Assembly (NCBI GenBank): GCA_017379075.1
Contig: JAFNXL010000008.1
Location: 1 to 64,000 of the forward strand
DNA length: 64,000 nt
Source: Bacteroidaceae bacterium
Lineage (GTDB): Bacteria; Bacteroidota; Bacteroidia; Bacteroidales; Bacteroidaceae
Direction: 5' to 3'
Under the pieces are notes generated by a model that had not been told where the DNA came from, made no database searches, and saw only the letters and a list, made by a program, of their open reading frames with translations. This document shows, one piece after another, positions 9,098 through 17,755 of this stretch. The position numbers and the translations under genes were made by a program. How positions within the stretch are numbered: the first letter of the stretch is position 1; the number at the start of each line of letters is the position of its first letter.

Positions 9098-10897
9098 TTA
9101 CATTCTTTCAGGCATTTCGATGCCTAATAGTCCCATGCCATCCTTGATGACCTGGCTGACTGCGGCAGAAAGCACGATGCGAAGCAGTTTCTTGTTGTTG
9201 TCTTCCTCGCGCAGAATGCTGAAGTCGTGATAGAACTGGTTGTATTCCTTGACCAGTTCGTAGCAATAGTTGGCTATGCAGCTGGGATTGTAGTCCTGTC
9301 CGGCTTGACGGACAGCCAAAGCAAAGCCTTGCAGGTGTTGGATCAGACTGATTTCCTTGTTGCTGAGGGTGATGTCTGAAGAAAGTTTCTCGGGAATCTC
9401 GATTCCCTGTTCTGCCGCCTTGCGGAGAATGCTTCTGATTCGCGCATAGGTATATTGGATGAACGGGCCTGTGTTTCCGTTAAAGTCGATACTTTCTTCC
9501 GGATTAAAGAGCATGTTCTTGCGGGCGTCCACCTTAAGAATGAAGTATTTCAGCGCACCCAGACCGACAACTCGTGCAATTTCCTGTGCTTCCTCGTCGG
9601 TGATGTTTTCCAGCTTGTTTACCTTGTCTGCGCTCATCTGGCGGGCATCGGCAATCATGGTAGCAATCAGGTCGTCTGCGTCTACAACGGTGCCTTCGCG
9701 GCTTTTCATCTTGCCGTTGGGGAGTTCTACCATGCCGTAAGAGAAGTGGACAAGATCCTTGCCCCACTTGAATCCCAACTTATCCAACAGGATGCTCAAT
9801 ACTTGGAAGTGGTAGTTCTGCTCGTTGCCGACAACGTAAATCATCTTGTCAATGGGGAAGTCCTGGAATCTGAGCTTTGCGGTGCCGATGTCCTGGGTCA
9901 TGTAAACAGAAGTGCCGTCGCTGCGCAGAAGCAGTTTCTCGTCCAGTCCTTCGGGAGTGAGGTCTGCCCATACAGAGCCGTCTTCACGACGATAGAAAAG
10001 TCCTTTTTCAAGTCCTTCTTCCACCTTTTCCCTGCCTTCGAGATAGGTTTCGCTTTCGTAGTAGATTTTGTCAAATCCAACGCCCAAGGCCTTGTATGTT
10101 TCATCGAAACCGGCATAAACCCAGTCGTTCATGCGCTTCCAAAGGCTGCGCACTTCGGGGTCGTTCTGCTCCCATTTTACCAGCATGTCATGTGCTTCCT
10201 TGATGAGGGGAGCCTCTTGCTTGGCGGTTTCTTCGTCCATGCCTTTTTCCACCAGTTCCTTTACCTGCTCGCGGTAGTGCTGGTCAAAGGCCACGTAATA
10301 GTCTCCAATTAAGTGGTCGCCCTTCTTGCCGCTGCTTTCGGGGGTTTCGCCGTTGCCGTAGTATTGCCATGCCAGCATGCTCTTGCAGATGTGGATTCCG
10401 CGGTCGTTAACGATGTTGGTCTTGATAACCTTGTTTCCGTTGGCCTGCATGACGTTGGCCAAAGCCCATCCTAAAAGATTGTTGCGGACGTGGCCAAGGT
10501 GGAGAGGCTTGTTTGTATTGGGACTGCTGTATTCAATCATAACCAGCGGACTGTCCTCTGTTACCGGAACAAATCCGAAATGCTCCTGTTGCTGAATGTC
10601 AAGAAGCAGGTCAATCCATTGCGAGGGTTGTATGGTAAGATTGAGGAAGCCTTTGATCACATTGAAATCCTGGATAACTTCGGGAATCTGTGTTTTCAAG
10701 AATGTGCCCAGGTCCTGCGCCGTATCTTCCGGCTTTTTTCTGCTGATCTTGAGGAAGGGGAAGACAACTACGGTCAATTGTCCTTCAAATTCGGGACGGG
10801 TTTCCTGTAGTTGTATCATTGATTCAGACACCTCGGTGCCGTACAATTCCTGGATGCCGGCTTTCACTGCCGAAACAATTTTATTTGCTATTTCCAT
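9098..10897 (-). CDS. argS: Arginyl-tRNA synthetase
   Basis: A 599-residue class Ia synthetase that charges tRNA-Arg. An N-terminal Arg-tRNA-synthetase add-on domain (about residues 1-85) is followed by the catalytic core with PNTNKPLHLGHVRNN (HIGH-type motif, about residues 120-135). The C-terminal helical DALR anticodon-binding domain includes FIQYTYARIRSILRKA. The length is typical. The start lies 35 bases downstream of a TACTTTTG promoter on the minus strand. It is the first gene of the probable six-gene run toward lpxL. Confidence 0.96.
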   Translation of the reverse strand: MEIANKIVSAVKAGIQELYGTEVSESMIQLQETRPEFEGQLTVVVFPFLKISRKKPEDTAQDLGTFLKTQIPEVIQDFNVIKGFLNLTIQPSQWIDLLLDIQQQEHFGFVPVTEDSPLVMIEYSSPNTNKPLHLGHVRNNLLGWALANVMQANGNKVIKTNIVNDRGIHICKSMLAWQYYGNGETPESSGKKGDHLIGDYYVAFDQHYREQVKELVEKGMDEETAKQEAPLIKEAHDMLVKWEQNDPEVRSLWKRMNDWVYAGFDETYKALGVGFDKIYYESETYLEGREKVEEGLEKGLFYRREDGSVWADLTPEGLDEKLLLRSDGTSVYMTQDIGTAKLRFQDFPIDKMIYVVGNEQNYHFQVLSILLDKLGFKWGKDLVHFSYGMVELPNGKMKSREGTVVDADDLIATMIADARQMSADKVNKLENITDEEAQEIARVVGLGALKYFILKVDARKNMLFNPEESIDFNGNTGPFIQYTYARIRSILRKAAEQGIEIPEKLSSDITLSNKEISLIQHLQGFALAVRQAGQDYNPSCIANYCYELVKEYNQFYHDFSILREEDNNKKLLRIVLSAAVSQVIKDGMGLLGIEMPERM

Positions 10898-10931
10898 ACC
10901 TTATAATATAATACATTTCCAAAATTGCTTG

Positions 10932-10939
10932 CAAAAGTA
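10932..10939 (-). promoter_or_regulatory. argS -7 promoter element
   Basis: TACTTTTG on the minus strand fits TAnnTTTG and is 35 bases upstream of the argS ATG. No strong -33 TTTG is evident. Confidence 0.65.
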
Positions 10940-10960
10940 CTGATTTTCGATGAAAGGGAC

Positions 10961-10988
10961 AAAAAAAAGGAGAGCAAAAACTCTCCTT
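10961..10988 (-). terminator. Terminator after the HU gene
   Basis: The perfect stem AAGGAGAG/CTCTCCTT (10967-10974 with 10981-10988, loop CAAAAA) is followed on the minus strand by six T residues. It lies 26 bases past the HU stop codon. Confidence 0.85.
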
Positions 10989-11014
10989 ATGTGTGTGGTG
11001 GCTAAAAACGAGGC

Positions 11015-11278
11015 TTACAGAGCCAAATCTGCGCCAGCTTTGAACTTCACAACCTTCTTGGCGGGGATTGTGATGGTTTCCTTTGTGGCGGGGTTGATTC
11101 CCTGACGCTCAGGACGCTCGCTTGTAGAGAATGTTCCAAAACCAATCAGCGCTACCTTGTCATCAGCCTTCAGTGCTGTTGTGATAGCTTCCAGTGTTGC
11201 TTCCAATGCCTTTTTGGCATCTACCTTGCTCAAACCTGAGCCTTCTGCAATCTTAGCAATAAGTTCTGTCTTGTTCAT
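11015..11278 (-). CDS. HU-family DNA-binding protein
   Basis: An 87-residue histone-like protein that bends and compacts DNA as a dimer. It starts with the usual MNKTELIAKIAEGSGLSK helix-turn and contains the core GFGTFSTSERPERQGINPAT with the DNA-clamp arm, ending VVKFKAGADLAL. The length is close to the family norm of about 90. It has its own promoter and terminator, so it is a monocistronic unit between argS and the divergent rhomboid gene. Confidence 0.95.
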   Translation of the reverse strand: MNKTELIAKIAEGSGLSKVDAKKALEATLEAITTALKADDKVALIGFGTFSTSERPERQGINPATKETITIPAKKVVKFKAGADLAL

Positions 11279-11339
11279 GTGTCAATGTATGGTTAAAGGG
11301 TTTTGAGTTAAATTATTGTCTCGTTACAATTTTATTCGG

Positions 11340-11347
11340 CAAATATA
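11340..11347 (-). promoter_or_regulatory. HU gene -7 promoter element
   Basis: TATATTTG on the minus strand lies 62 bases upstream of the HU ATG and fits TAnnTTTG. It sits in the divergent region shared with the rhomboid gene. Confidence 0.6.
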
Positions 11348-11412
11348 GGTAAAGTTGGCAGAACCCCCAAGTTTTTGTCAGAAAAAATGTTTAATAATGC
11401 TAAAAATGGCCA

Positions 11413-11460
11413 TAACTTTGCGGAAACGAGCCTTTTAATGGCTAAAATTGATTACCTTTG
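11413..11460 (+). promoter_or_regulatory. Two candidate promoters for the rhomboid gene
   Basis: TAACTTTG (11413-11420) and TACCTTTG (11453-11460) both match the Bacteroidetes -7 element. The second is 28 bases upstream of the ATG at 11489. Both lie inside the longer open frame, which argues against the earlier in-frame ATG at 11375. Confidence 0.65.
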
Positions 11461-11488
11461 CATCCAATTACATACAATTTCCCTATTT

Positions 11489-12367
11489 ATGAATACAATG
11501 CCTCCTGTAACCAAAAACCTGCTTATAATAAATGTGTTGGCTTTTGCTTCCACATACGTTGCCGGTTTGTACGGAATTGACTTGAAAGACCTTCTGGGCC
11601 TGCATTTCTTTCTGGCCAGCGACTTTCGGATATATCAGATCGTAACCTATATGTTCATGCATGCCGGTCTGGAGCATCTGTTCTTTAATATGTTTGCGGT
11701 GTGGATGTTCGGCCGTATCATGGAGCAGACTTTTGGCGCTCGCAGATATTTGATCTATTATTTCGTGTGCGGCATAGGCGCGGGCTTTTTACAGGAAATT
11801 GTACAGTATTTCTCATATCTTTCCCAAGGATTCGACGATTGCAGCCGCATATCCATGGCGGGGATAACAATGGAAATGAGCGATTTTCTGAACCGCTGGA
11901 CCACGGTCGGCGCTTCCGGTGCCGTATATGGCATTTTGCTTTCTTTTGGTATGACTTATCCAGAGGAGCGCATGTTTATATTCCCTCTTCCTGTGCCCAT
12001 CAAGGCTAAGTTTTTTGTAATGGGCTATGCTGTTATCGAACTTTTGTCTGCAATGGGACGTTCGGACGACGGAGTGGCGCACTTTGCCCATTTGGGTGGC
12101 ATGCTTTTCGGTTTGCTCCTTATTTTATACTGGAGAAACGGCAACCAATTGCCCGGTGCGGGATGGTGGAAAAATTTGTGGGGAAAAAGCAAGCCGCGGA
12201 TGCATATCCGGATGGGGGGTAAGCACGGAGACGAAATGAACTACCACCGGAGGGAAAATGAACGGAGTGCCGAGATAGACCGAATTTTGGAAAAAGTGAA
12301 GAAGCACGGTTACGGCAGTCTCAGTGAAGAAGAAAAACGAAAACTTTTTGATGCCAGCAGCAGATAA
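11489..12367 (+). CDS. Rhomboid-family intramembrane serine protease
   Basis: A 292-residue membrane protease that cleaves transmembrane substrates within the bilayer. The catalytic Ser is in GASGAVYG and the catalytic His in FAHLGGMLFG. The conserved loop HAGLEHLFFNMF (with N) precedes several hydrophobic helices. The start at 11489 (MNTMPPV) is preferred over 11375 because two promoter elements lie between them. A hydrophilic tail of about 70 residues, rich in Arg, Glu and Lys, extends into the cytoplasm. The EEP-family gene starts 13 bases after the stop, so the two are probably co-transcribed. Confidence 0.9.
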   Translation: MNTMPPVTKNLLIINVLAFASTYVAGLYGIDLKDLLGLHFFLASDFRIYQIVTYMFMHAGLEHLFFNMFAVWMFGRIMEQTFGARRYLIYYFVCGIGAGFLQEIVQYFSYLSQGFDDCSRISMAGITMEMSDFLNRWTTVGASGAVYGILLSFGMTYPEERMFIFPLPVPIKAKFFVMGYAVIELLSAMGRSDDGVAHFAHLGGMLFGLLLILYWRNGNQLPGAGWWKNLWGKSKPRMHIRMGGKHGDEMNYHRRENERSAEIDRILEKVKKHGYGSLSEEEKRKLFDASSR

Positions 12368-12379
12368 GTGGTTCCCGTC

Positions 12380-13444
12380 ATGCAATACATAAAAAAACTG
12401 CTGATTGGTTTGTTTCTGGGAGCAAATGTACTGACCGTTCTGCTTCTTTGGACAAGTTGTGCCTGTACTTGGGTTTCGCCTTCGGTTGTGCCACAACAAA
12501 CGGTAATGACGTTGGCTTTTCCCATTTTTCTGATGGCGAATCTTGCTTTTGTCTTTTTCTGGCTGATTAGTAAAGCGCGTTTTGCAGTCCTTTCGGTTTT
12601 GGGAATGCTTGTTGCGGGCGGATATGTGATGGACTATTGCCCTTTGCAGTGCCAGGATGATGTGCCGGAAGACAGCACTCTTTTGTTGGTCAGTTATAAT
12701 ATCGGCACTGTGGCAGGCCCAGAAAATCATCAGGCCTTTGTGCAGTATGTGAAGGAAACCGATGCGGACATCCTTTGCCTGCAAGAGGTTGCGGACCCCT
12801 CTTTGCTGACATCTGCGGCATTCAAGGCCATGCTGGATTCAATGGACTATAATATGCAGCAGTTGGAAGGCCGTTGTGTGCTGAGTAAATTGCCTTTTGT
12901 CGGCGGGGCGTCCCCTTTGTTATACCCTTCCAAGACCGGTAACGGAACCACAATCTGCCGTTTGCGATGCGGAAATGACACCCTCCTTGTCGTAAACAAC
13001 CATTTGGAAAGCTATGGGCTGACGAATGAAGAGAAGGACGGATACAAGAAGGTGATAAGGCATCCGGAGTCTGAGGAATCTCCCAGTACGGTGTTGGCGC
13101 TTGCCCGGCGAATTTCTGCGACAGCCCAGATTCGGGGCAGTCAGGCCGACTCATTATGTGCCTATATTGATGCGCATTCCGGCGAGAGCATGATTGTATG
13201 TGGCGATTTCAATGACACCCCTATTTCTTACGTCTATCAGCAAATGGGCAAACGTTTGGAATGCGCTTGGCGCGAGAATGGGCAAGGCATAGGCCTTTCC
13301 TATAATCAGATGGGATTTTTTGTGCGGATAGACCATATTTTCCATTCGTCGGACTGGGTTAGCTATAAAACCCGAATTGACAATAAAATAGAGCTTTCTG
13401 ACCATTATCCGCTTCATACATTCTTGCGTAGAAAGCCCAATTAG
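12380..13444 (+). CDS. Membrane-anchored endonuclease/exonuclease/phosphatase-family hydrolase
   Basis: A 354-residue protein with two or three N-terminal hydrophobic segments (about residues 5-90), then an EEP-fold metal-dependent hydrolase domain. Family motifs in order are LVSYNIGT, CLQEV, VVNNHLES, VCGDFNDTP, RIDHIF and LSDHYPL. Together they supply the metal ligands, catalytic His and Asp of the DNase I/Mg-phosphodiesterase fold. The substrate could be nucleic acid, a phospholipid head group or another phosphoester; sequence alone does not decide. The start is the ATG at 12380 rather than the GTG 12 bases upstream. It follows the rhomboid gene closely. Confidence 0.85.
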   Translation: MQYIKKLLIGLFLGANVLTVLLLWTSCACTWVSPSVVPQQTVMTLAFPIFLMANLAFVFFWLISKARFAVLSVLGMLVAGGYVMDYCPLQCQDDVPEDSTLLLVSYNIGTVAGPENHQAFVQYVKETDADILCLQEVADPSLLTSAAFKAMLDSMDYNMQQLEGRCVLSKLPFVGGASPLLYPSKTGNGTTICRLRCGNDTLLVVNNHLESYGLTNEEKDGYKKVIRHPESEESPSTVLALARRISATAQIRGSQADSLCAYIDAHSGESMIVCGDFNDTPISYVYQQMGKRLECAWRENGQGIGLSYNQMGFFVRIDHIFHSSDWVSYKTRIDNKIELSDHYPLHTFLRRKPN

Positions 13445-13499
13445 AGCCATTTTGACGATAAAATTTAAGGTAAAAGGTATGTAAATCATGAAAAATGTG

Positions 13500-13507
13500 T
13501 ATCTTTG
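13500..13507 (+). promoter_or_regulatory. secDF -7 promoter element
   Basis: TATCTTTG lies 69 bases upstream of the secDF ATG and fits TAnnTTTG. The 131-base gap before secDF supports an independent promoter. Confidence 0.6.
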
Positions 13508-13575
13508 CGCCCTATAGTGTGAAATTTGGCAAAAAAATAAAAACAAAATATAAATAATTTAAAATTAACACAAAA

Positions 13576-16500
13576 ATGCAAAACAAAGGATTTGTAAAGG
13601 TTTTTGCGCTGTTGCTCTCTTTGGTGTGCGTTTTCTATTTGAGCTTTTCTGTGGTGACAAGTCACTATGAAGGAAAGGCCGAACAGATTGCACAGACCGA
13701 GGGTGAGGAAGCCGCTGATCGTTACATGGATTCTCTGCTCACCAACAAGGTGTACTGCAATGTTTGGACATTGAAGGAATGCCGTGAGATGGGAATCGGA
13801 CTGGGTCTTGACCTCAAGGGCGGTATGAACGTCGTTCTAGAGGTAAGCGTACCCGATGTAGTGAAGGCATTGGCTGATCACAAAGAACAGACAGACGAAA
13901 ACTTCCGCCTGGCCGTAGAGCAGGCGACGAGAGAGGCTGCAAACAGCCAGAATGATTTTATTTCCCTATTTGTCAAGGCTTACCAGGAGAAGGCTCCCGG
14001 AAAGGCTTTGGCCGAGTTGTTTGCTACACAGCAGTTGCGTGACAAGGTGACCACCAAGAGCACTGATGAAGAGGTGGAACGTGTACTTCGTGCAGAAGTG
14101 AAGTCAGCAATAGACAACTCATACAACGTGCTCCGCACCCGTATCGACCGTTTCGGTGTGGTACAGCCCAACATCCAGGCTCTTGAAGGCCAGGAGGGTC
14201 GTATCATGGTTGAAATGCCCGGTATCAAGGAACCCGACCGCGTGCGTAAGTTGCTGCAGGGAAGCGCCAACCTGGAATTCTGGGAGACCTATAATACCCA
14301 GGAGGTTGTGCCTTTCTTGGTGACTTTGGACAGCAAGCTGGCTGCCGCTATGGGCCAGGTGGAAGCAACTGACACCACCGCAACCGAGACTGCTGCCGCT
14401 GACACGACCAAGGCCAAAAACGACCTGGCTGCTGCTGTGGGTGGTGCGGAAAATGCCGCTGCAAGCGCTGCCGACATTGAAAAGGCACGCCGCCAGCATC
14501 CTTTGCTGAGCCGTTTGCAGGTAATCCAGGGCAATGACGGAAGCGCTGTCGGCTATGCCGCCAAGCGCGATATGGATGCCATCAGCGAGCTGCTTCAGTC
14601 TCCCGAAGCCAAGGAAATTCTTCCTTCTGACCTCCGTCTCAAGTGGGGTGTTAAGGGAGTTGGCGAAGGCGAAGGTGCCAACATCTATCAGTTGTTTGCC
14701 ATCAAGGTGACCGAGCGTAATGGTCGTGCTCCCCTCGAAGGTGACGTGATTACTGACGCCAGCGATGAGTTTGACGATTATGGCCGTCCCTGCGTAAGCA
14801 TGAAGATGAACGTAGACGGTGCACGCCGTTGGGCTGCCTTGACAAAGGCTAACCAGGGCCGTTGCATTGCCATTGTTCTTGATGATAATGTATATAGCGC
14901 TCCCGTGGTGCAGAACGAGATTACCGGTGGTGTTTCTCAGATTACCGGTCATTTCACTGCCGAGGATACCCGCGACTTGGCCAACGTGCTGAAGTCTGGT
15001 AAGATGCCCGCTCCCGCCAAGATCGTGAGCGAGGAAATCGTTGGTCCTTCTTTGGGTGCCGAGTCAATCCAGCAGGGTGTGCTGAGCTGTGTCATCGCAT
15101 TCGTTGTGCTGATGCTTTACATGATTGTAATGTATGGAACCATCCCCGGTATGGTGGCCAACTGCGCCCTGTTGCTCAACTTGTTCTTCACCGTTGGTAT
15201 TCTTACCAGCTTCCAGGCAGCTCTTACCATGAGCGGTATTGCCGGTATGGTATTGACCTTGGGTATGGCAGTGGATGCCAATGTGCTTATCTACGAGCGC
15301 ACCAAGGAAGAACTGAATGCTGGAAAGGGTGTGCGCGAGGCTCTCAGCGCTGGTTACAGCAATGCCCTCAGCGCCATTTTGGACTCTAACATCACTTCTC
15401 TTATCACCGCTGTTATCCTTTACTATTATGGTACAGGACCCATTCGCGGCTTTGCCACCACATTGTTCATCGGTATCTGCGTGAGCTTCTTCACCGCAGT
15501 GTTCCTGACCCGTGTGGTTTACACTGAGGTAATGAACCGCGAGAAGTGGTTGAACTTGACCTTCCGCACCTCTTTGGGTAGCAAGATTTCTTTCCAGAAC
15601 CCCACTTACAAGTTCATGAGCGCTTACAAGAAGAGCTTCGCTGTCTTTGGCGTATTGGCTGTTATCTGCATTGGCGCTATGATTGGCCGTGGCTTCAGCA
15701 AGAGTATCGACTTTACCGGAGGACGTAACTTCGTGGTTCTGTTCGAACAGGAAGTTCAGCCCGAAACCGTTCGCGGCCTGTTGGCTAACGCCTTCCCCGA
15801 GAGCAACACCAGTGCCATCGCATTGGGTACCGAGGGCAAGACCATCCGTATCAGTACCAACTACCGCATTGAAGAGGACGGCATTGAAGTGGACAGCGAG
15901 ATTGAGCAGAAGCTCTATGAGGTGCTCAAGGGCGCTAACCTCTTGGCTGCCGACCTGACATTGGAGAACTTCATCAACCGCGACGAGCGTGCAGGTGGTT
16001 CAATCATCAGCAGCCAGAAGGTTGGTCCTTCTGTGGCTGAGGATATTACCAATGGAGCTATCATCAGTGTGATTCTGGCCATTATCGCCATCTTCGCATA
16101 CATTCTGATCCGTTTCCGCAATGTCGCTTTCTCTGTGGGTGCTACCACTGCTCTTGTGTTCGACGTATTGTTCATCCTGGGTATGTATGCAATCTGCTGG
16201 GGATGGATGCCCTTCAGCTTGGAAATCGACCAGACCTTCATCGGTGCTGTGCTTACCGCCATCGGTTATTCAATCAATGACAAGGTGGTTGTGTTCGACC
16301 GTATCCGCGAATACTTCGGTCTCTATCCCAAGCGCGAGCGTCAGGATTTGTTCAACAGTGCTATCAACAACACATTGAACCGTACCATCAACACCTCTGT
16401 ATCAACCTTCATCGTTCTGGCCGTTATCTTCTGCCTTGGTGGAGCCAGCATCCGCAGCTTTGCGTTTGCCATGATCCTGGGTGTGGTATTCGGTACTCTT

Positions 16501-16581
16501 TCTTCAATCTTCATGGCCGCTCCCACAGCCTATCTGACTATGGGCAAGACCATCAAGGAAGAAGCTGATGACAAGAAGTAA
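13576..16581 (+). CDS. secDF: Fused protein translocase subunit SecDF
   Basis: A 1001-residue fusion of SecD and SecF, as is usual in Bacteroidetes. It uses the proton gradient to pull proteins through SecYEG on the periplasmic side. SecD features include GLDLKGGMNVVLEV near residue 80, a large periplasmic P1 domain, and the membrane block with GMAVDANVLIYERTKEE. The SecF half begins near residue 680, with KSIDFTGGRNFVV, and ends with GYSINDKVVVFDRIRE. The linker near residues 255-290 is Ala/Thr/Glu-rich. A terminator follows, then a SecB-like gene. Confidence 0.97.
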   Translation: MQNKGFVKVFALLLSLVCVFYLSFSVVTSHYEGKAEQIAQTEGEEAADRYMDSLLTNKVYCNVWTLKECREMGIGLGLDLKGGMNVVLEVSVPDVVKALADHKEQTDENFRLAVEQATREAANSQNDFISLFVKAYQEKAPGKALAELFATQQLRDKVTTKSTDEEVERVLRAEVKSAIDNSYNVLRTRIDRFGVVQPNIQALEGQEGRIMVEMPGIKEPDRVRKLLQGSANLEFWETYNTQEVVPFLVTLDSKLAAAMGQVEATDTTATETAAADTTKAKNDLAAAVGGAENAAASAADIEKARRQHPLLSRLQVIQGNDGSAVGYAAKRDMDAISELLQSPEAKEILPSDLRLKWGVKGVGEGEGANIYQLFAIKVTERNGRAPLEGDVITDASDEFDDYGRPCVSMKMNVDGARRWAALTKANQGRCIAIVLDDNVYSAPVVQNEITGGVSQITGHFTAEDTRDLANVLKSGKMPAPAKIVSEEIVGPSLGAESIQQGVLSCVIAFVVLMLYMIVMYGTIPGMVANCALLLNLFFTVGILTSFQAALTMSGIAGMVLTLGMAVDANVLIYERTKEELNAGKGVREALSAGYSNALSAILDSNITSLITAVILYYYGTGPIRGFATTLFIGICVSFFTAVFLTRVVYTEVMNREKWLNLTFRTSLGSKISFQNPTYKFMSAYKKSFAVFGVLAVICIGAMIGRGFSKSIDFTGGRNFVVLFEQEVQPETVRGLLANAFPESNTSAIALGTEGKTIRISTNYRIEEDGIEVDSEIEQKLYEVLKGANLLAADLTLENFINRDERAGGSIISSQKVGPSVAEDITNGAIISVILAIIAIFAYILIRFRNVAFSVGATTALVFDVLFILGMYAICWGWMPFSLEIDQTFIGAVLTAIGYSINDKVVVFDRIREYFGLYPKRERQDLFNSAINNTLNRTINTSVSTFIVLAVIFCLGGASIRSFAFAMILGVVFGTLSSIFMAAPTAYLTMGKTIKEEADDKK

Positions 16582-16609
16582 TTTTTTCAAATACTTGTAT
16601 TAACCCCTG

Positions 16610-16657
16610 TGTGGGGCATCTCTCGCACTAAGGCGAAAGGTGCCCCACATTCTTTTT
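16610..16657 (+). terminator. Terminator after secDF
   Basis: The stem TGTGGGGCA/TGCCCCACA (16610-16618 with 16641-16649), with partial pairing inside the loop, is followed by TTCTTTTTA. It separates secDF from the next gene by only 35 bases, so some read-through is possible. Confidence 0.85.
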
Positions 16658-16691
16658 AGACAATAACCGCAAAATATAATATTATAGAATA

Positions 16692-17174
16692 ATGGAACAG
16701 AAACAGATTCAGATAAACTTCCGCCTTACTGATGTGCGCGAGGTTCAGTTTGTAAAATTGGCCAACGAATGGCCCGAGGGTGAGATCCAGATTGGTAACC
16801 AGTTGCAGTTCTCAAGCGAGACTGACAAGCGCATTGTGCGTTGCACCGCTCATTTCGAATACAAGAAGAACGACATCACCCAGCTGATTCTTACCGTGCA
16901 GACCACTTTTGAATTTGCACGCGAAGGATGGAGCGCCATGTATCAGCTCCAGGGCGACCAGTGGGTGCTGCCTGCCGGATTGGTACAGCATTTGGCCGAC
17001 GTGACCATTGGTGCGTCTCGTGGAATTTTGGCAGTACGCACCGAGGAGGCTGGCTTGCCTAAACAGATTTTGCCCCTGCTCTCTCCCGCACAGATTATCC
17101 AGAACAATCTGGCGCTTCCCCGCCAGGTGAAGCCCGAAGAAGAAGCGTCTGCCACTCCAAACGCAAACGCCTGA
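16692..17174 (+). CDS. SecB-like export chaperone (putative)
   Basis: A 160-residue soluble protein with no signal peptide. Its C-terminal third, ADVTIGASRGILAVRTEE followed by LPKQILPLLSPAQI, resembles the SecB pattern of an xTARGILF helix followed by a Pro-rich LPPFDP-like segment. The first part predicts alternating beta strands, as in the SecB fold. SecB holds unfolded preproteins for SecA. The gene is the next one after secDF, which supports an export role. The match is pattern-based and family membership is not certain. The last 15 residues are Glu/Ala/Asn-rich. Confidence 0.55.
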   Translation: MEQKQIQINFRLTDVREVQFVKLANEWPEGEIQIGNQLQFSSETDKRIVRCTAHFEYKKNDITQLILTVQTTFEFAREGWSAMYQLQGDQWVLPAGLVQHLADVTIGASRGILAVRTEEAGLPKQILPLLSPAQIIQNNLALPRQVKPEEEASATPNANA

Positions 17175-17262
17175 TGCCATTTGCCGGATAAATTCGGAAT
17201 GCTAAAGCTTTTCTGACGGTACATCCCTAAACAACATCCGGCAGAGGGTTTTCATGTGCCTC

Positions 17263-17356
17263 TCCCGCCTCGGGACGGGCATCTTGGAGCAAAAAAATGG
17301 TTTCCCAAGTCGGGAAGCCATTTTTTGCAAGTAAAAAACGCTTTCCCGCATCGGGA
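17263..17356. repeat. Three 13-base palindromes spaced about 40 bases apart
   Basis: Within the gene-free stretch 17175-17534, TCCCGCCTCGGGA (17263-17275), TCCCAAGTCGGGA (17303-17315) and TCCCGCATCGGGA (17344-17356) recur at 40- and 41-base spacing, each followed by ACGG, AGCC or similar and an A-rich stretch. The middle unit is the tip of a long hairpin. The array is non-coding. Confidence 0.7.
17292..17326. terminator. 15-base-pair hairpin, probable bidirectional terminator
   Basis: AAAAAATGGTTTCCC (17292-17306) pairs with GGGAAGCCATTTTTT (17312-17326), with one G-T pair and loop AAGTC. T-runs occur on both strands. It lies downstream of the SecB-like gene and upstream of the tRNA-Arg promoter. 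Confidence 0.7.
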
Positions 17357-17485
17357 CGGCCTTTCAAATTCTTCGTTTATGGGCTGTTCTGAAAATTATT
17401 ATAGGTGTCCGATAAAATAAAATGCGTTCTTTGACAATACTATTGCAGTATTATGTTCGTTTTGAGTCAAAAACAATGTGCAATT

Positions 17486-17519
17486 TTTGCCGTTGTATGA
17501 AGAAAAATAACTACCTTTG
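17486..17519 (+). promoter_or_regulatory. tRNA-Arg promoter
   Basis: TTTG (17486-17489) and TACCTTTG (17512-17519) are separated by 22 bases, a Bacteroidetes-type promoter 15 bases before the tRNA 5' end. Confidence 0.75.
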
Positions 17520-17534
17520 CACCGAAAATGGCAT

Positions 17535-17606
17535 GCCCCTGTAGTTCAATGGATAGAACTACGGTTTCCTAAACCGCCAATCCGGGTTCGATTCCCGGCG
17601 GGGGTA
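17535..17606 (+). tRNA. tRNA-Arg (anticodon CCT)
   Basis: A 72-base cloverleaf. The acceptor is GCCCCTG with CGGGGGT (G-U at the end), the D-stem GTTC/GAAC, and the anticodon loop TTCCTAA gives CCT, reading AGG. The T-arm is CCGGG-TTCGATT-CCCGG. The outermost anticodon-stem pair is A-C. CCA is not encoded. Confidence 0.92.
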
Positions 17607-17674
17607 CACAAATAATCCATTGCGGCAGATTTTGATATTTTGTAAACACATTCCCTCTTTTTATAGCATTTTGG

Positions 17675-17706
17675 TTTGTTTAATTCCGTAGTTTAGTGTA
17701 ACTTTG
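17675..17706 (+). promoter_or_regulatory. korAB promoter
   Basis: TTTG (17675-17678) and TAACTTTG (17699-17706) are spaced by 20 bases, an almost ideal Bacteroidetes sigma-factor promoter, 49 bases before the korA start. Confidence 0.82.
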
Positions 17707-17755
17707 TACACAGATAACCCAAAATTGGCAATAATTTAACATTAAAAATATTACA

